The notes beneath the pieces were generated by a model. It saw nothing but the letters and a program-made list of their open reading frames with translations. It did no database searches and was not told where the DNA came from. A program made the position numbers and the translations under genes. Positions 52,573 to 61,076 of a DNA stretch of 64,000 bases are shown here, piece by piece. Positions within the stretch are counted from its first letter, which is position 1. The number at the start of each line of letters is the position of its first letter. The DNA lies in contig NZ_NMQT01000112.1 in assembly GCF_002234405.1 (NCBI RefSeq), forward strand, positions 1 through 64,000, read 5' to 3'. The DNA comes from Amycolatopsis thailandensis (GTDB lineage: Bacteria > Actinomycetota > Actinomycetes > Mycobacteriales > Pseudonocardiaceae).

Positions 52573-53531
52573 CAGCGGCTCCCCTCGGTCAGTTCCAGCA
52601 GCGCGCGGACGATCGTCCGGCGTAGCAAGGACGGTTTGAATCCGTTCGCGGACAACGGCCGCGCACCCTCGGTGGCCAGCGCCGCCGCCTCTTCGAACGC
52701 GGCGACGGTCGTGGGCGCGCCACGCAAGGCCTCCTCGACCGTGGGCAGCCTCCACGGCACGGTCGCGACACCACCGGCCGCGACCCGGGCATCGACGATG
52801 CGCGAGTCTTCGACGTGCAGCGCGACCGCGGCGGAGCACAGCGCGAACTCGTAGGATTGCCTGTCCCGCACCTTGACGTAAGTCGAGTTCGACGCCCAGT
52901 CCAGGCGAGGGACGACGACCTCGGCGATCAGTTCACCGGGGCGCAGGTCGTTCTCCACCTCGGGGGTGTCACCAGGCTGACGGTAGAACGAGCCCAGTTC
53001 GACCGTGCGGGTCCCGGTCTCGCTGACCAGCCGGAGCCGCGCGTCGAGAGCGACCAGGGCGACGGCCACGTCACTGGCGTGGGTCGCCACGCACGAATCG
53101 CTCGTGCCCAGCACGGCGTGCATCCGGTTGGCGCCCGAAATCGCCGGGCAGCCGCTGCCGGGAACCCGCCGGTTGCACGGCATGGCGACGTCCCGGAAGT
53201 ACGAGCAGCGCGTGCGCTGCATCAGGTTCCCGCCGATGCTGGCCATGTTCCGGATCTGCTGGGAGGCGCTGAGCAGCAGCGCCCGCGAAATCGCCGGGTA
53301 CACGCCGGGATGTCCGGCGATGTCGCTCATCCGCTCCAGCGCGCCGAACCGCAGCCCGTCGTCGGTGTCGATGCCGCGCAACGGCACCGCGTTGATGTCC
53401 AGCACCTGCGGTGGAGTGAGGACGTTGAGTTTCATCAGGTCGACGAGTGTGGTCCCGCCCGCCAGGAAGGTGCCGGGTGAGGCGACCGCGTCCTCGACGG
53501 TCTCGGGTGCGAGCAGCTCAAAGGGACGCAT
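52572..53531 (-). CDS. FAD-binding subunit of aldehyde oxidoreductase (PaoB/YagS-like)
   Basis: 319 residues. FAD contacts are [13 protein letters not shown] near residue 20 and [13 protein letters not shown] near 97. The Cys pattern [17 protein letters not shown]-x4-GCPA is the extra 4Fe-4S insertion found in PaoB-type subunits but absent from ordinary xanthine dehydrogenases. It passes electrons between the 2Fe-2S and Mo subunits. It overlaps the small-subunit gene by 14 bases. Confidence 0.9.
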   Translation of the reverse strand: MRPFELLAPETVEDAVASPGTFLAGGTTLVDLMKLNVLTPPQVLDINAVPLRGIDTDDGLRFGALERMSDIAGHPGVYPAISRALLLSASQQIRNMASIGGNLMQRTRCSYFRDVAMPCNRRVPGSGCPAISGANRMHAVLGTSDSCVATHASDVAVALVALDARLRLVSETGTRTVELGSFYRQPGDTPEVENDLRPGELIAEVVVPRLDWASNSTYVKVRDRQSYEFALCSAAVALHVEDSRIVDARVAAGGVATVPWRLPTVEEALRGAPTTVAAFEEAAALATEGARPLSANGFKPSLLRRTIVRALLELTEGSR

Positions 53532-53970
53532 CGGCCCGCCTCGCCTGCTCGACCGCCGCGATGATGTTCGGGTAGGCCGAGCATCGGCAGAGGTTGCCGG
53601 ACATGAACTCGCGGACGTCCTCGACGTCCTGCTCGACGGCCGCGACCGCCGACATGATCTGCCCGGAGGTGCAGAATCCGCACTGGAGGGCGTCCTGGTC
53701 GACGAACGCCTGCTGAACCGGATGCAATCCGTCCACTGTGGACAACGCCTCGACCGTGGTCACCGGCTGTTTCACGGTGGCGGCCAAGGTGAGACAGGAG
53801 AGCACCGGCCGTCCGCCGACGTGCACCGTGCAGGCGCCGCACTGCCCTCTGTCGCAGCCCTTCTTCGGGCCGGTGACCGAGAGCCGTTCCCGCAGCGTGT
53901 CCAGCAGTGTCACCCCGGGATCGACGCTCAGCTGTTCCGTCCTGCCATTGACTTCGAGTGAGATGTCCAC
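53518..53970 (-). CDS. 2Fe-2S subunit of aldehyde oxidoreductase (PaoA/YagT-like)
   Basis: 150 residues, first gene of the operon. The plant-type 2Fe-2S site is [16 protein letters not shown] near residues 38-53 with a further Cys in SCLTLA; the second, helical-domain cluster is [10 protein letters not shown] near 97 and [10 protein letters not shown] near 127. Unlike E. coli PaoA it has no Tat signal, so the complex should be cytosolic. No PaoD/XdhC maturation gene is in the window. Confidence 0.92.
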   Translation of the reverse strand: MDISLEVNGRTEQLSVDPGVTLLDTLRERLSVTGPKKGCDRGQCGACTVHVGGRPVLSCLTLAATVKQPVTTVEALSTVDGLHPVQQAFVDQDALQCGFCTSGQIMSAVAAVEQDVEDVREFMSGNLCRCSAYPNIIAAVEQARRADASL

Positions 53971-54043
53971 TGGATCTCTTTCCGCCGATCGTGCGGGCCG
54001 AGAGCCCGACGGCGTAGGTTGAGGTGGTGGGGAGTCAGTCGTG

Positions 54044-54073
54044 AAGTGAACCGGATATTAATCCGCTTCACTT
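54044..54073. promoter_or_regulatory. palindromic operator between aldehyde oxidoreductase operon and TetR gene
   Basis: AAGTGAACCGGAT at 54044-54056 is repeated inverted as ATCCGCTTCACTT at 54061-54073 with one mismatch in 13. It sits 74 bases upstream of the 2Fe-2S subunit start and 120 bases upstream of the TetR start, the expected place for a TetR operator that controls both. Confidence 0.7.
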
Positions 54074-54192
54074 TCAAGTTAGCGGAACCCGATCCGCTCC
54101 GCAATGTCGACGTCGGCTCCTGGAGTCGCTCCAGGTCCTCGGATTCTTCGGCTACATTCACCGGGGAACGGGATCGGCGAACAGGAGGGGCG

Positions 54193-54768
54193 ATGACGAC
54201 GGGATCGGTGAATCCCCGGCGCGCGGACACCCGGCGCAACCACGAGCGCATCCTCGCCACCGCGGCGAAGTCCTTGGCCGGGTCGGGCGAGGTCTCGTTC
54301 AACGCCATCGCGAAGCAGGCCGAAGTCGGCGTCGGCACGGTGTACCGGCACTTCCCCACCCCGGAGGCCCTCATCCTGGCGGTCTACGAGCGCGAGGTGC
54401 GCCAGCTCGTCGACATCGTGCCGACCCTGCTCGACAAGCATCCGCCGGAGCAGGCTTTCCGGACGTGGACGACCGATCACTTGGCGCACTACATGATGAC
54501 CAAACGCGGACTGGCCGACGCCCTGCGCGCCGTGACCAGCTCCCGCGGCGAATTGCCCGCCGGGGCCTACGAGGCGATGGTCGGCGCGGTCTTCACACTG
54601 CTGAAAGCCAACGTCGACGCCGGCACCGTCCGCGCGGACCTGGCACCCGAGACCGTCTTGCGCGGCCTGGGCGGCCTGCTGTACCTCGACCCGAACGGCG
54701 AGTGGCGGCGCGACGTCGCGAGCCTGCTCGACCTGTTGTGGCGTGGGATGGGCACCTCCCAGGCCTGA
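54193..54768 (+). CDS. TetR-family regulator (probable regulator of the aldehyde oxidoreductase operon)
   Basis: 191 residues with CAGGAGGGG before the ATG. The helix-turn-helix lies in NHERILATAAKSLAGSG then VSFNAIAKQAEVGVGTVYRHF, residues about 15-53. The C-terminal domain has YMMTKRGLADALRAV and LRGLGGLLYLDP, common in TetR proteins of the same subgroup. Divergent from the PaoABC-like operon with a strong palindrome between them. Confidence 0.88.
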   Translation: MTTGSVNPRRADTRRNHERILATAAKSLAGSGEVSFNAIAKQAEVGVGTVYRHFPTPEALILAVYEREVRQLVDIVPTLLDKHPPEQAFRTWTTDHLAHYMMTKRGLADALRAVTSSRGELPAGAYEAMVGAVFTLLKANVDAGTVRADLAPETVLRGLGGLLYLDPNGEWRRDVASLLDLLWRGMGTSQA

Positions 54769-54848
54769 CGGGACGCCTGGCAGGAATGCGACGATGAATG
54801 ACTTTCCGGCCCCTCGACCGGAAGCCGGCCCGGATCCACAGTGGTCTC

Positions 54849-55211
54849 ATGGGCAAAGCCACTGAGATCGGCGTCAGGCGGACCACCGTCCAGGGCGACG
54901 GCGAAACGATCAGCTGCCTGACCGCGGGGCGGGACGGCCGTGAACCGTGGGCCGATCCACGGTCCCGCCGCTCCTGGCTGGCCATGGCAGGCGCCGCCGA
55001 AAGCCGTCACACCCTCGATCTCGTTCCCGCGTTGCGGCGGTCCACGACGCCCAAGACGCTGATCTGGGACGAGAGCGCCGAGAAGTTCGCCTCGGAGATC
55101 CCGCGGACCACGCTCATCAGGGTCCCAGGCGCGAGCCACATCCCCACCGAAAACGCCCCGGGGCCGATCGCCCAAACCTTGGCCGGTTTCTTCGCGAACC
55201 CTCAGCCCTGA
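54849..55211 (+). pseudogene. alpha/beta-hydrolase remnant with internal deletion
   Basis: 120 residues. The start MGKATEIGVRRTTVQGDGETISCLTAG is like an alpha/beta-hydrolase N-terminus. It then jumps after GREPWADPRSRRSW to the C-terminal part (RHTLDLVPALRRSTTPKTLIWDE, IPRTTLIRVPGASHIPTENAP), which contains the His of the catalytic triad (ASHIP). The nucleophile elbow (GxSxG) and the middle ~120 residues are missing, so it cannot be active. It ends convergently 10 bases inside the decarboxylase-like gene. Confidence 0.65.
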
Positions 55212-56113
55212 ACCGAGATCGGCGCCGGGAGATGCAGGGCGAGCTGCCCTTCGGTGACGACGTCGAACTGGACGGTCTTGATCGGGTGGAGCGAGCGCAG
55301 GTCTTCCGTCATCCGCCCTTGTCCCAAGTGGAGGGTGACATCGCGCGGGAAGCGCGCTGTCCCGGCGGAGAGCACGTTGGTCTGGCTCAGCGTCGAATGC
55401 CACGCACCGTCGATCGTGGTGTACGAGGTGAGCGCCGAAACCCGGCTTCCCGTCGGATAGGTGGACTGAGCGGGAGTAGCCGCCGAAAGTGAGATGTCGG
55501 TTTCACCGGCGTCGTCGGCGACCCTTGCGCTGGTGCGGTCCGCGTCGATGTCGACATCGAGCTCGGTGACCCATTTCGGGAAGCCGTACCCGTCGTGGCC
55601 GCGAACCTGGGCGATCTCGGTGTTGACCGGCAGCGAGAGTACGTAGGTGTCGAGGTGGTCGTTCTTGAGCCCAGCCACGAGGTCGACGAGCCCCAGCTTG
55701 CCGTGGCGCGCCGGCCTGACGGCGATGCCGACCGCGGCTTCGGTGTAGAAGTCGATGTCGCACACGTCGTAGCGGAAGAACATGACCGAGACCAGCCCGA
55801 AGCCCGGCGCGATCTCCAACGGTGCCAGCGCCCGTGGCAGGCGGGCACGGATCGCCCGTGAGCGGGCGATCATCGTGAGCCGGGCCGTCGAAATCCGGTA
55901 GTAGAAGTTCGGCGTGAGCGTGGGGCCGATTCGCGAGTCAACCCTGGTCTTCGGCAGCCGCCGGAAGAACTCGACGCCGGGAACCCGCGGGTCGCGGGCG
56001 ACGTCGTCGAGTTCGGTGTTCATCCGGTATCGGTCGTAGAGGCCGCCTTTCGGGACCGGGACCGTGCGACCGCCCAGATCGACTTCGATTGTTTCCTGCT
56101 GTGTCGCTGCCAT
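55202..56113 (-). CDS. acetoacetate decarboxylase-family protein
   Basis: 303 residues. Strands such as LVSVMFFRYDVCDIDFYTEAA and the active-site-type segment GHDGYGFPKWVTELDVDID (Lys in GFPKW, near 178) are those of the acetoacetate-decarboxylase-like family, whose members include decarboxylases and aldolase-dehydratases. The sequence is more divergent than true Adc, so the substrate is uncertain. Its ATG overlaps the DJ-1 gene's stop by one base (TGATG). Last gene of the flavoenzyme operon. Confidence 0.75.
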   Translation of the reverse strand: MAATQQETIEVDLGGRTVPVPKGGLYDRYRMNTELDDVARDPRVPGVEFFRRLPKTRVDSRIGPTLTPNFYYRISTARLTMIARSRAIRARLPRALAPLEIAPGFGLVSVMFFRYDVCDIDFYTEAAVGIAVRPARHGKLGLVDLVAGLKNDHLDTYVLSLPVNTEIAQVRGHDGYGFPKWVTELDVDIDADRTSARVADDAGETDISLSAATPAQSTYPTGSRVSALTSYTTIDGAWHSTLSQTNVLSAGTARFPRDVTLHLGQGRMTEDLRSLHPIKTVQFDVVTEGQLALHLPAPISVQG

Positions 56114-56844
56114 CAGTGAACTCCTAGAGGTCCGTCCGAGGCGGAGCTGCCCACATCGGCGAGGAGCCGGGAGGCCAGGTCCTTCGAGGATTGCGGGTTC
56201 TGTCCGGTGTAGAGGTTCCTGTCGACCACGACGTGGGGACGCAGCGGAATCAGCCCCTTGGAGTATTCGACGCCCGCGTCCTTCAACCGGTCTTCCAGCA
56301 ACCACGGCGCCTTCTTCGCGAACCGGTTGAGCAGTTCCTCCCGGTTGGACAGTCCCGTCATCCGGTATCCGGCGAAGGGCGAAGTACCGTCGGCCCTAGT
56401 GGCCGCGAGGATCGCGGCCGGTGCGTGACACAACAGGGCGAGCGGCTTCCCGGAAGCCAACCGCTCGGCCAGCAGCGCGCCGGAAGTGGCGTCGTAGGCG
56501 AGATCCTCCATCGGACCGTGGCCGCCGGGATAGAACACGAGGTCGAACTCGTTCGCGTCGACCGAATCGAGCGCGGCCGGATGCGCGAGCGTGCTTTCGA
56601 TGCTGTCGAGGTAGGCCTTCACCTCGCGGCGTTTGCCCGGCATCCCGCCGGCGACGCCGAGGCTGAGCCGGTCGAGCGTCGGGGCCTTCCCACCTGGCGT
56701 CGCGACGGTGATTTCCCAGCCCGCTTCCGAGAAGATCCGGTGCGGTACAGCGACTTCTTCGGCCCAGTACCCGGATGGGTGAACGGTGCCGTCGTCGAGT
56801 GTCCAGCGGTCCGCGGCCGAGATCACGAACAGAACTTGCGTCAT
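56113..56844 (-). CDS. DJ-1/PfpI-family protein (Hsp31-like glyoxalase type)
   Basis: 243 residues. The nucleophile is Cys139 in PLALLCHAPAAIL, with Glu29/30 (GYWAEEVAVP) and His140 completing the usual site. TATPGG-like VATPGGKAPTLDRLSLG and YPGGHGPMEDLAYD complete the Hsp31/YhbO-type layout. Members convert methylglyoxal or act as deglycases/chaperones. Its ATG overlaps the OYE gene's stop (ATGA). Together with a flavin reductase it suggests detoxification of reactive carbonyls. Confidence 0.85.
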   Translation of the reverse strand: MTQVLFVISAADRWTLDDGTVHPSGYWAEEVAVPHRIFSEAGWEITVATPGGKAPTLDRLSLGVAGGMPGKRREVKAYLDSIESTLAHPAALDSVDANEFDLVFYPGGHGPMEDLAYDATSGALLAERLASGKPLALLCHAPAAILAATRADGTSPFAGYRMTGLSNREELLNRFAKKAPWLLEDRLKDAGVEYSKGLIPLRPHVVVDRNLYTGQNPQSSKDLASRLLADVGSSASDGPLGVH

Positions 56845-58121
56845 CGTTTCGCCTTTCCGGTCACTTCGGGCATGGCGTCCACATCGTGCTCCCTTGTGGA
56901 CAGCCAGGCACGGTAGCCGCGCAACGCGCTCCGCTGCCGACGTCGCTCGGCGAGCAGCGCCCAGGCCGGGTGAGTGCCGGGCGCCGGACGGCGGCCGCGA
57001 GCGATGCGGCGCAACTGATGCCGGACCTGCGCCATGCTCGCGGCCGAAGCGAGCGCTTTGTCCGACCACGTCACCGGCCGCAGGTTCCGACCGGCCTCGC
57101 CGCCCTGCCGCCACCGGTTCGGCAGATCCGGGGTGATGGCCAGCGCGGTGCCCATTCCCGCCACGGCGACGCCACCGCCGAGGACACGTTCGGCCGTGTC
57201 GCGCCGGGTGATGCCGCCGGTCAGCATCAGCGGCAGCGGACTCGTCTTCACCAGATCCCGCGCCAGATCCAGGAAGTAGGCCTCGCGGGCCTGGGTCCGC
57301 GCGTCCGCGGGACGGCCGGACATCGCCGGGCTCTCGTAGCTGCCACCGGAAAGCTCGACCAGGTCGACACCGAGCGGTTCGAGCAACGCGATCACCTCGC
57401 GAGCGTCGTCCTCGTCGAATCCGCCGCGCTGGAAATCGGCGGAGTTGAGTTTGACCGCGACGGCGAACGACGGCGAGACGACCTCGCGAACAGCGCGCAC
57501 GACGTCCAGCAACATCCTGGCGCGGTTCGGCAACGAGCCGCCCCACCGGTCGTCACGCTGATTGACCAGCGGCGAGAGGAACTGCGACAGCAGGTAGCCG
57601 TGCGCGGCGTGGATCTCCACGCCGTCGAAACCCGCCTCTTCGGCCCGGGCAGCCGTGACCGCGAACCTCGCGACGGTGGCCTCGATCTGCGCCGGGGTCA
57701 TCGCGCTGGGACGCCCGAAGCGGCTGCTGTGCCGTCCGAGGTCGACGCCGACCGCCGACGGACCCCAGACGACGCCGGGCATGTCGGCCTGCACCTGGCG
57801 ACCGGGGTGGTTGATCTGCATCCACATCGCCGCGCCGCCCGCCTTGCCCGCCGCGGCCCATTCGGCGAACGGCTCCAACGGGGCCGCGGCGTCGAGCACC
57901 ACACCGGCCGGGCCGGTCAGCGCCTCGGCGTGCACCATGACGTTTCCCGTGATCAGCAGCCCGGCGCCGCCCTTGCCCCAGCGCCGGTACAACTCCAGCA
58001 GGGACTCGCCGGGCAGCTGCCCATCACCGGCCATGTTCTCCTCCATGGCCGCCTTCGCGATCCGGTTGCCCAGTACCGGGCCGGATCGCAGCCGCAGCGG
58101 TGAGAACAGCGCGCTCGTCAT
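56841..58121 (-). CDS. old yellow enzyme-family NADH:flavin oxidoreductase
   Basis: 426 residues. A TIM-barrel flavoenzyme with RSGPVLGNRIAKAAMEENMA near the start, WMQINHPGRQ, and the FMN/substrate motif GFDGVEIHAAHGYLLSQFLSP followed by NQRDDRWGGSL (near 185-200). ADFQRGGFDEDDA and LMLTGGITRRDTAERVL complete the barrel. Family members reduce activated C=C bonds or nitro groups with NAD(P)H. The last ~80 residues are a basic helical extension. First gene of a three-gene operon that diverges from a TetR gene. Confidence 0.88.
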   Translation of the reverse strand: MTSALFSPLRLRSGPVLGNRIAKAAMEENMAGDGQLPGESLLELYRRWGKGGAGLLITGNVMVHAEALTGPAGVVLDAAAPLEPFAEWAAAGKAGGAAMWMQINHPGRQVQADMPGVVWGPSAVGVDLGRHSSRFGRPSAMTPAQIEATVARFAVTAARAEEAGFDGVEIHAAHGYLLSQFLSPLVNQRDDRWGGSLPNRARMLLDVVRAVREVVSPSFAVAVKLNSADFQRGGFDEDDAREVIALLEPLGVDLVELSGGSYESPAMSGRPADARTQAREAYFLDLARDLVKTSPLPLMLTGGITRRDTAERVLGGGVAVAGMGTALAITPDLPNRWRQGGEAGRNLRPVTWSDKALASAASMAQVRHQLRRIARGRRPAPGTHPAWALLAERRRQRSALRGYRAWLSTREHDVDAMPEVTGKAKR

Positions 58122-58153
58122 CCCGTTTCTCCTCTCGGATCTCCCTCGCCTAC

Positions 58154-58203
58154 AATGTGTGCAGTGCTCACATTAACCAGACGATGTGTGCACTGTAAAC
58201 ATC
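58154..58203. promoter_or_regulatory. two operator-like palindromes between the OYE operon and TetR gene
   Basis: Two 21-base dyads: 58154-58174 (AATGTG...CACATT) and 58183-58203 (GATGT...ACATC). Both contain ATGTGTGCA and are spaced 29 bases apart. They fill the 96-base gap between the divergent starts, so binding by the TetR protein to control both directions is likely. Confidence 0.72.
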
Positions 58204-58217
58204 AGGGAGGGTGATCC

Positions 58218-58796
58218 GTGTCGCAAGCGAACGCGTCGTACCACCACGGCGACCTACGGGAAGCCTGCATCCGCGCGGCACGGGAGCTGCTGGAGGAAAC
58301 CGGCGACTCGAGCCTGTCGCTGCGGGCGGTGGCGCGACGCGCCGGTGTCTCGGCGACGGCCCCGTACCGGCATTTCGCGGACCGCGACGCCCTTGCCTCG
58401 GCTGTCGCGGCCGAGGGCTACCGCGAACTTGCCGTCAAGCTGGCCGCAGCCCATCCGGCACCCGAGACACCCGAAGACCTGGTCGAGATCGCCGTCGCCT
58501 ACGTCACCTTCGCCATCGATCACCCGGCACTGTTCAAGGTGATGTTCACCGAGCCCTGCGATCCCGGAGACGAGGAGCGCGCCGCCGCGACCGCCGCCAT
58601 CAACGGCTACCTCAAGAGCATCGTCGGCGGCGTGTTCCCGGACGCCGATCCGGACGCGTTCTCGATCGCCGTCTGGGCTGTCGTCCACGGTCTCGCGTTC
58701 CTGCAACTCGACGGCAAGCTCGACGCCACCACCCCCGAAGAAGCCGCGAGCCGCGTCCGCGGCGCTGTTCGAGCTTTGTTGTCCGTGGGCAGGTGA
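58218..58796 (+). CDS. TetR-family regulator of the OYE operon (probable)
   Basis: 192 residues with GGGAGG before the GTG. Helix-turn-helix in LREACIRAARELLEETG then SLRAVARRAGVSATAPYRHFADRDAL (residues about 13-56). The C-terminal part has the WHG-type layout (VEIAVAYVTFAIDHPALFKVMF, AIAVWAVVHGLAFLQLDG) of regulators that respond to small electrophilic or aromatic ligands. Divergent from the OYE/DJ-1/decarboxylase operon. Confidence 0.9.
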   Translation: MSQANASYHHGDLREACIRAARELLEETGDSSLSLRAVARRAGVSATAPYRHFADRDALASAVAAEGYRELAVKLAAAHPAPETPEDLVEIAVAYVTFAIDHPALFKVMFTEPCDPGDEERAAATAAINGYLKSIVGGVFPDADPDAFSIAVWAVVHGLAFLQLDGKLDATTPEEAASRVRGAVRALLSVGR

Positions 58797-58895
58797 CTAC
58801 TCGCGGCCCAGTTCGACAACGTGGGCACGGTAGCGAGACACACCGACAGATTCCAGGTGTCCTTCCGAAAGCGCACCGGGATCGGCTGAGGCCGA

Positions 58896-59486
58896 TCAGC
58901 CGAGTTCGGCCGTGGACGGGACGACGACGGCGTAGAGATCACCGATCGTGGCAAGCGCGGCACGGTGCTGCTCGGCCGCGGTCACCGGTCCGGCGGCGGA
59001 CGGAAGCGCGCGGGTCGCGCAGGCGGCGGCCACCACGGTCGGGGCGTTTCCGCGCAGGAACGCGCCTTCCGCGGTGAAGGTGACGCACATGTGAGTCATG
59101 AATCCGGCCACGACGACGTTCTGATGCCCGGCGGCGTCGACCAGTTCCCCCAACTCGGTTCCGACGAACGAGTTCGGCGCGGTCTTCACCACGACCTGCT
59201 CACCCGGGGCCGGGACCACGCGCTCGTGGATCCGGCCGATGTCCTGCTTGAGGTCGTACGGGCTGCCCTCGCCACCGTCGTGCATGACGTGGATGACCGT
59301 CGCGCCCTCGGCCCGTGCGCGGGCCAGCAGGGTGGCGGCCTCGTCGAGCGCCGCTTCCCAGCCGTCGAGTTCCATCACGCCGCGGGTGTAGGTGTTCTGG
59401 TAATCGACGAGGATCACCGTCGAGTCCGAGAGCGTCGCCGGAGTCGTCGGCAAGGTGCTGATTTCGCGGAGAGTGGTGCTGGTCAT
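58896..59486 (-). CDS. isochorismatase-like cysteine hydrolase
   Basis: 196 residues. The catalytic triad is complete: Asp28 (ILVDYQNTY), Lys101 (VVKTAPNSF) and Cys134 (THMCVTF), with the cis-peptide segment VVVAGFMTH before the Cys. The family hydrolyses amides or vinyl ethers (nicotinamidase, carbamoylases). The substrate cannot be inferred. It diverges from a GlxA-type AraC regulator that probably controls it, an arrangement common for this pair. Confidence 0.87.
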   Translation of the reverse strand: MTSTTLREISTLPTTPATLSDSTVILVDYQNTYTRGVMELDGWEAALDEAATLLARARAEGATVIHVMHDGGEGSPYDLKQDIGRIHERVVPAPGEQVVVKTAPNSFVGTELGELVDAAGHQNVVVAGFMTHMCVTFTAEGAFLRGNAPTVVAAACATRALPSAAGPVTAAEQHRAALATIGDLYAVVVPSTAELG

Positions 59487-59523
59487 CGTGTTTCCTTCGC
59501 TTTCGGTGGGTACGGCTACCATG

Positions 59524-59569
59524 ATGGCTGACCCGATCCGATATCGAGATACGGTTTCGGGTCAGCCAT
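59524..59569. promoter_or_regulatory. perfect 12-bp inverted repeat between hydrolase and GlxA-type regulator
   Basis: ATGGCTGACCCG (59524-59535) and CGGGTCAGCCAT (59558-59569) flank a 22-base AT-richer spacer, in the 120-base gap between the two divergent starts. A regulator site or leader hairpin is likely. Confidence 0.6.
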
Positions 59570-59606
59570 GGTCGAGATCGGCCGACATCCGCGAGAAGGA
59601 AGATCG

Positions 59607-60605
59607 ATGAGCGCTCCGCGTGTGGCCGTCCTGGCGTTCGAAGGGATCAGCCCGTTCCATCTCGCCGTGCCGTCGCTGGTGTGGGGACCGGAATCGCCGG
59701 CGGGAGACATGGAACCGTGGCCGATCACAGTCATCGCCCTGGACGCGGGCAGCCTGCCCACGAGCGCCGGCTACGCCATCGACGTCCCCGCAGGGCTCGA
59801 CGCGCTCGCTGAAGCCGATATCGTCGTCGTGCCGTGGTGGTCCGACCCGGAGTCCCCGACACCTTCCCCCGTGTCCGCCGCGCTCCGGACCGCGCACGAG
59901 CGCGGGGCGCTCGTCGTCGGGCTCTGCCTGGGAGTCTTCGCCCTCGCCGACGCCGGCATCCTCGACGGGCGCGCCGCGACCACCCACTGGAAATGGGTCG
60001 AAACGTTCCGGAGGCGCTTCCCTTCAGTGGAACTGCGCCCTGAAGAGCTGTACGTGGACGAAGGCGACGTCGTGACCGGCGCGGGCGCGACCGCCGGAAT
60101 CGACACCTGTCTGCACCTGCTCGCTCGCACGGCTGGTCAGGTCGTCGCCAACCGCGTCGCCCGCCGGATCGTCGCCGCGCCGCACCGCCCCGGCGGCCAG
60201 GCCCAGTTCATCGAACTTCCGGTGCCCGCCCCGGACGACGACCCTCTCACCCAGGTGATTAACTGGGTCCAGTCCTGTTTGGACACTCAGCACAGCATCG
60301 ACGGGCTCGCCGCGCGAGCACATATGAGCCGGAGCAGCTTCACCCGCGCCTTCCGCGCCAGGACCGGGACCACGGTTCACCATTGGCTGGTGGCACAACG
60401 CCTCGCGCGAGCCCGTCACCTGCTCGAAACGACCGCGCTCGGCGTGGACGCCGTCGCCGCGCAGTCCGGTTTCGGCACTCCGGCCCGGTTGCGCGAGCAC
60501 TTCGCCACCGCGCTGGGCACCACGCCGACGCGCTACCGGGTCGAGTTCGCCGGGCCGACGTCGCACGCCGAGCCGGCCGCGGTCGGCCTCAGGCCCGGTC
60601 TGTGA
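59607..60605 (+). CDS. GlxA-family AraC-type regulator with DJ-1/PfpI-like domain
   Basis: 332 residues with GAGAAGGAAG before the ATG. Residues 5-190 are a DJ-1/PfpI-like sensor (VAVLAFEGISPFHLAVP, VVGLCLGVFALADAG with a Cys at the nucleophile position, near residue 110). Residues about 225-320 hold the two AraC helix-turn-helix motifs (SIDGLAARAHMSRSSFTRAFRA, VDAVAAQSGFGTPARLREHFA). The fusion is the standard GlxA layout. Probably regulates the divergent isochorismatase-like gene. Confidence 0.9.
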   Translation: MSAPRVAVLAFEGISPFHLAVPSLVWGPESPAGDMEPWPITVIALDAGSLPTSAGYAIDVPAGLDALAEADIVVVPWWSDPESPTPSPVSAALRTAHERGALVVGLCLGVFALADAGILDGRAATTHWKWVETFRRRFPSVELRPEELYVDEGDVVTGAGATAGIDTCLHLLARTAGQVVANRVARRIVAAPHRPGGQAQFIELPVPAPDDDPLTQVINWVQSCLDTQHSIDGLAARAHMSRSSFTRAFRARTGTTVHHWLVAQRLARARHLLETTALGVDAVAAQSGFGTPARLREHFATALGTTPTRYRVEFAGPTSHAEPAAVGLRPGL

Positions 60606-60619
60606 AGGCACCTTCACAG
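60600..60619 (+). terminator. hairpin overlapping the GlxA-type gene's stop codon
   Basis: CTGTGAAGG (60600-60608) and CCTTCACAG (60611-60619) pair perfectly across CA. The TGA stop at 60603-60605 lies inside the left arm. The following bases resemble the dispersed element near 225-245. Confidence 0.65.
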
Positions 60620-60803
60620 CGTTAGGCGCCCCGAAAGCGGCTTTTGCGACCTTGGGTCCCGGCGGCCTCCGTCGGACACCCGGAAATCCTTTTCCCGCAC
60701 CACATCACGAACCGGAACCGTTATTTCCGCAAACGGACGCCCACGAGTCCGGAAAGAGGGCGAACCGAGGCGTGTCCTACACTTGATTTTCACATGAGTG
60801 AAT

Positions 60804-60825
60804 AGCTCACCCCCGAGGGTGAGCT
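60804..60825. repeat. small perfect hairpin in the 60.6-60.9 kb gap
   Basis: AGCTCACCC (60804-60812) pairs with GGGTGAGCT (60817-60825) across CCGA. The gap 60606-60901 (296 bases) otherwise shows no gene; the AT-richer TTGATTTTCACATGAG just before the hairpin might be promoter-like, but I cannot support a precise call. Confidence 0.5.
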
Positions 60826-60901
60826 CTATCGAGTGCATTGCCCGGCGTGACTGGATCGAGCAACCGCTCCGGGGCAAGATGACCGGGCACGACGAACTGC
60901 C

Positions 60902-61063
60902 ATGACGGAGGACCATGTGGAGCAGTGCGGGACCCCCATCTTCGACTCGCTGGTCGAGGAAACCAGGCGAGCGGCCTCACGAGGCGGCGACGGCAATTCG
61001 GAATTGACCGGGAAGCATGCCGACACCGGTCAGGAAATCGACAACGATCGCGCGCCCCGGTAA
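60902..61063 (+). CDS. 53-aa microprotein with TPIFD motif
   Basis: A short open frame starting at ATG 60902 (or GTG 60917, which has GGAGG 6 bases upstream). The product begins MTEDHVEQCGTPIFDSLVEE and ends QEIDNDRAPR; it is polar and acidic. The TPIFD-x-LV motif recurs in the microprotein at 62438-62587. I recognise TPIFD/TPVFD-type small proteins as common in actinomycetes but know no function. Convergent with the ArsR gene, whose stop is 13 bases away. Confidence 0.45.
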   Translation: MTEDHVEQCGTPIFDSLVEETRRAASRGGDGNSELTGKHADTGQEIDNDRAPR

Positions 61064-61076
61064 TCCTTGTGGCCAT

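Noticed and set aside
60614-60916. 100-codon minus-strand frame after the GlxA-type gene
   Set aside because: No family similarity, no ribosome site, and it spans dispersed-repeat-like sequence; considered non-coding.
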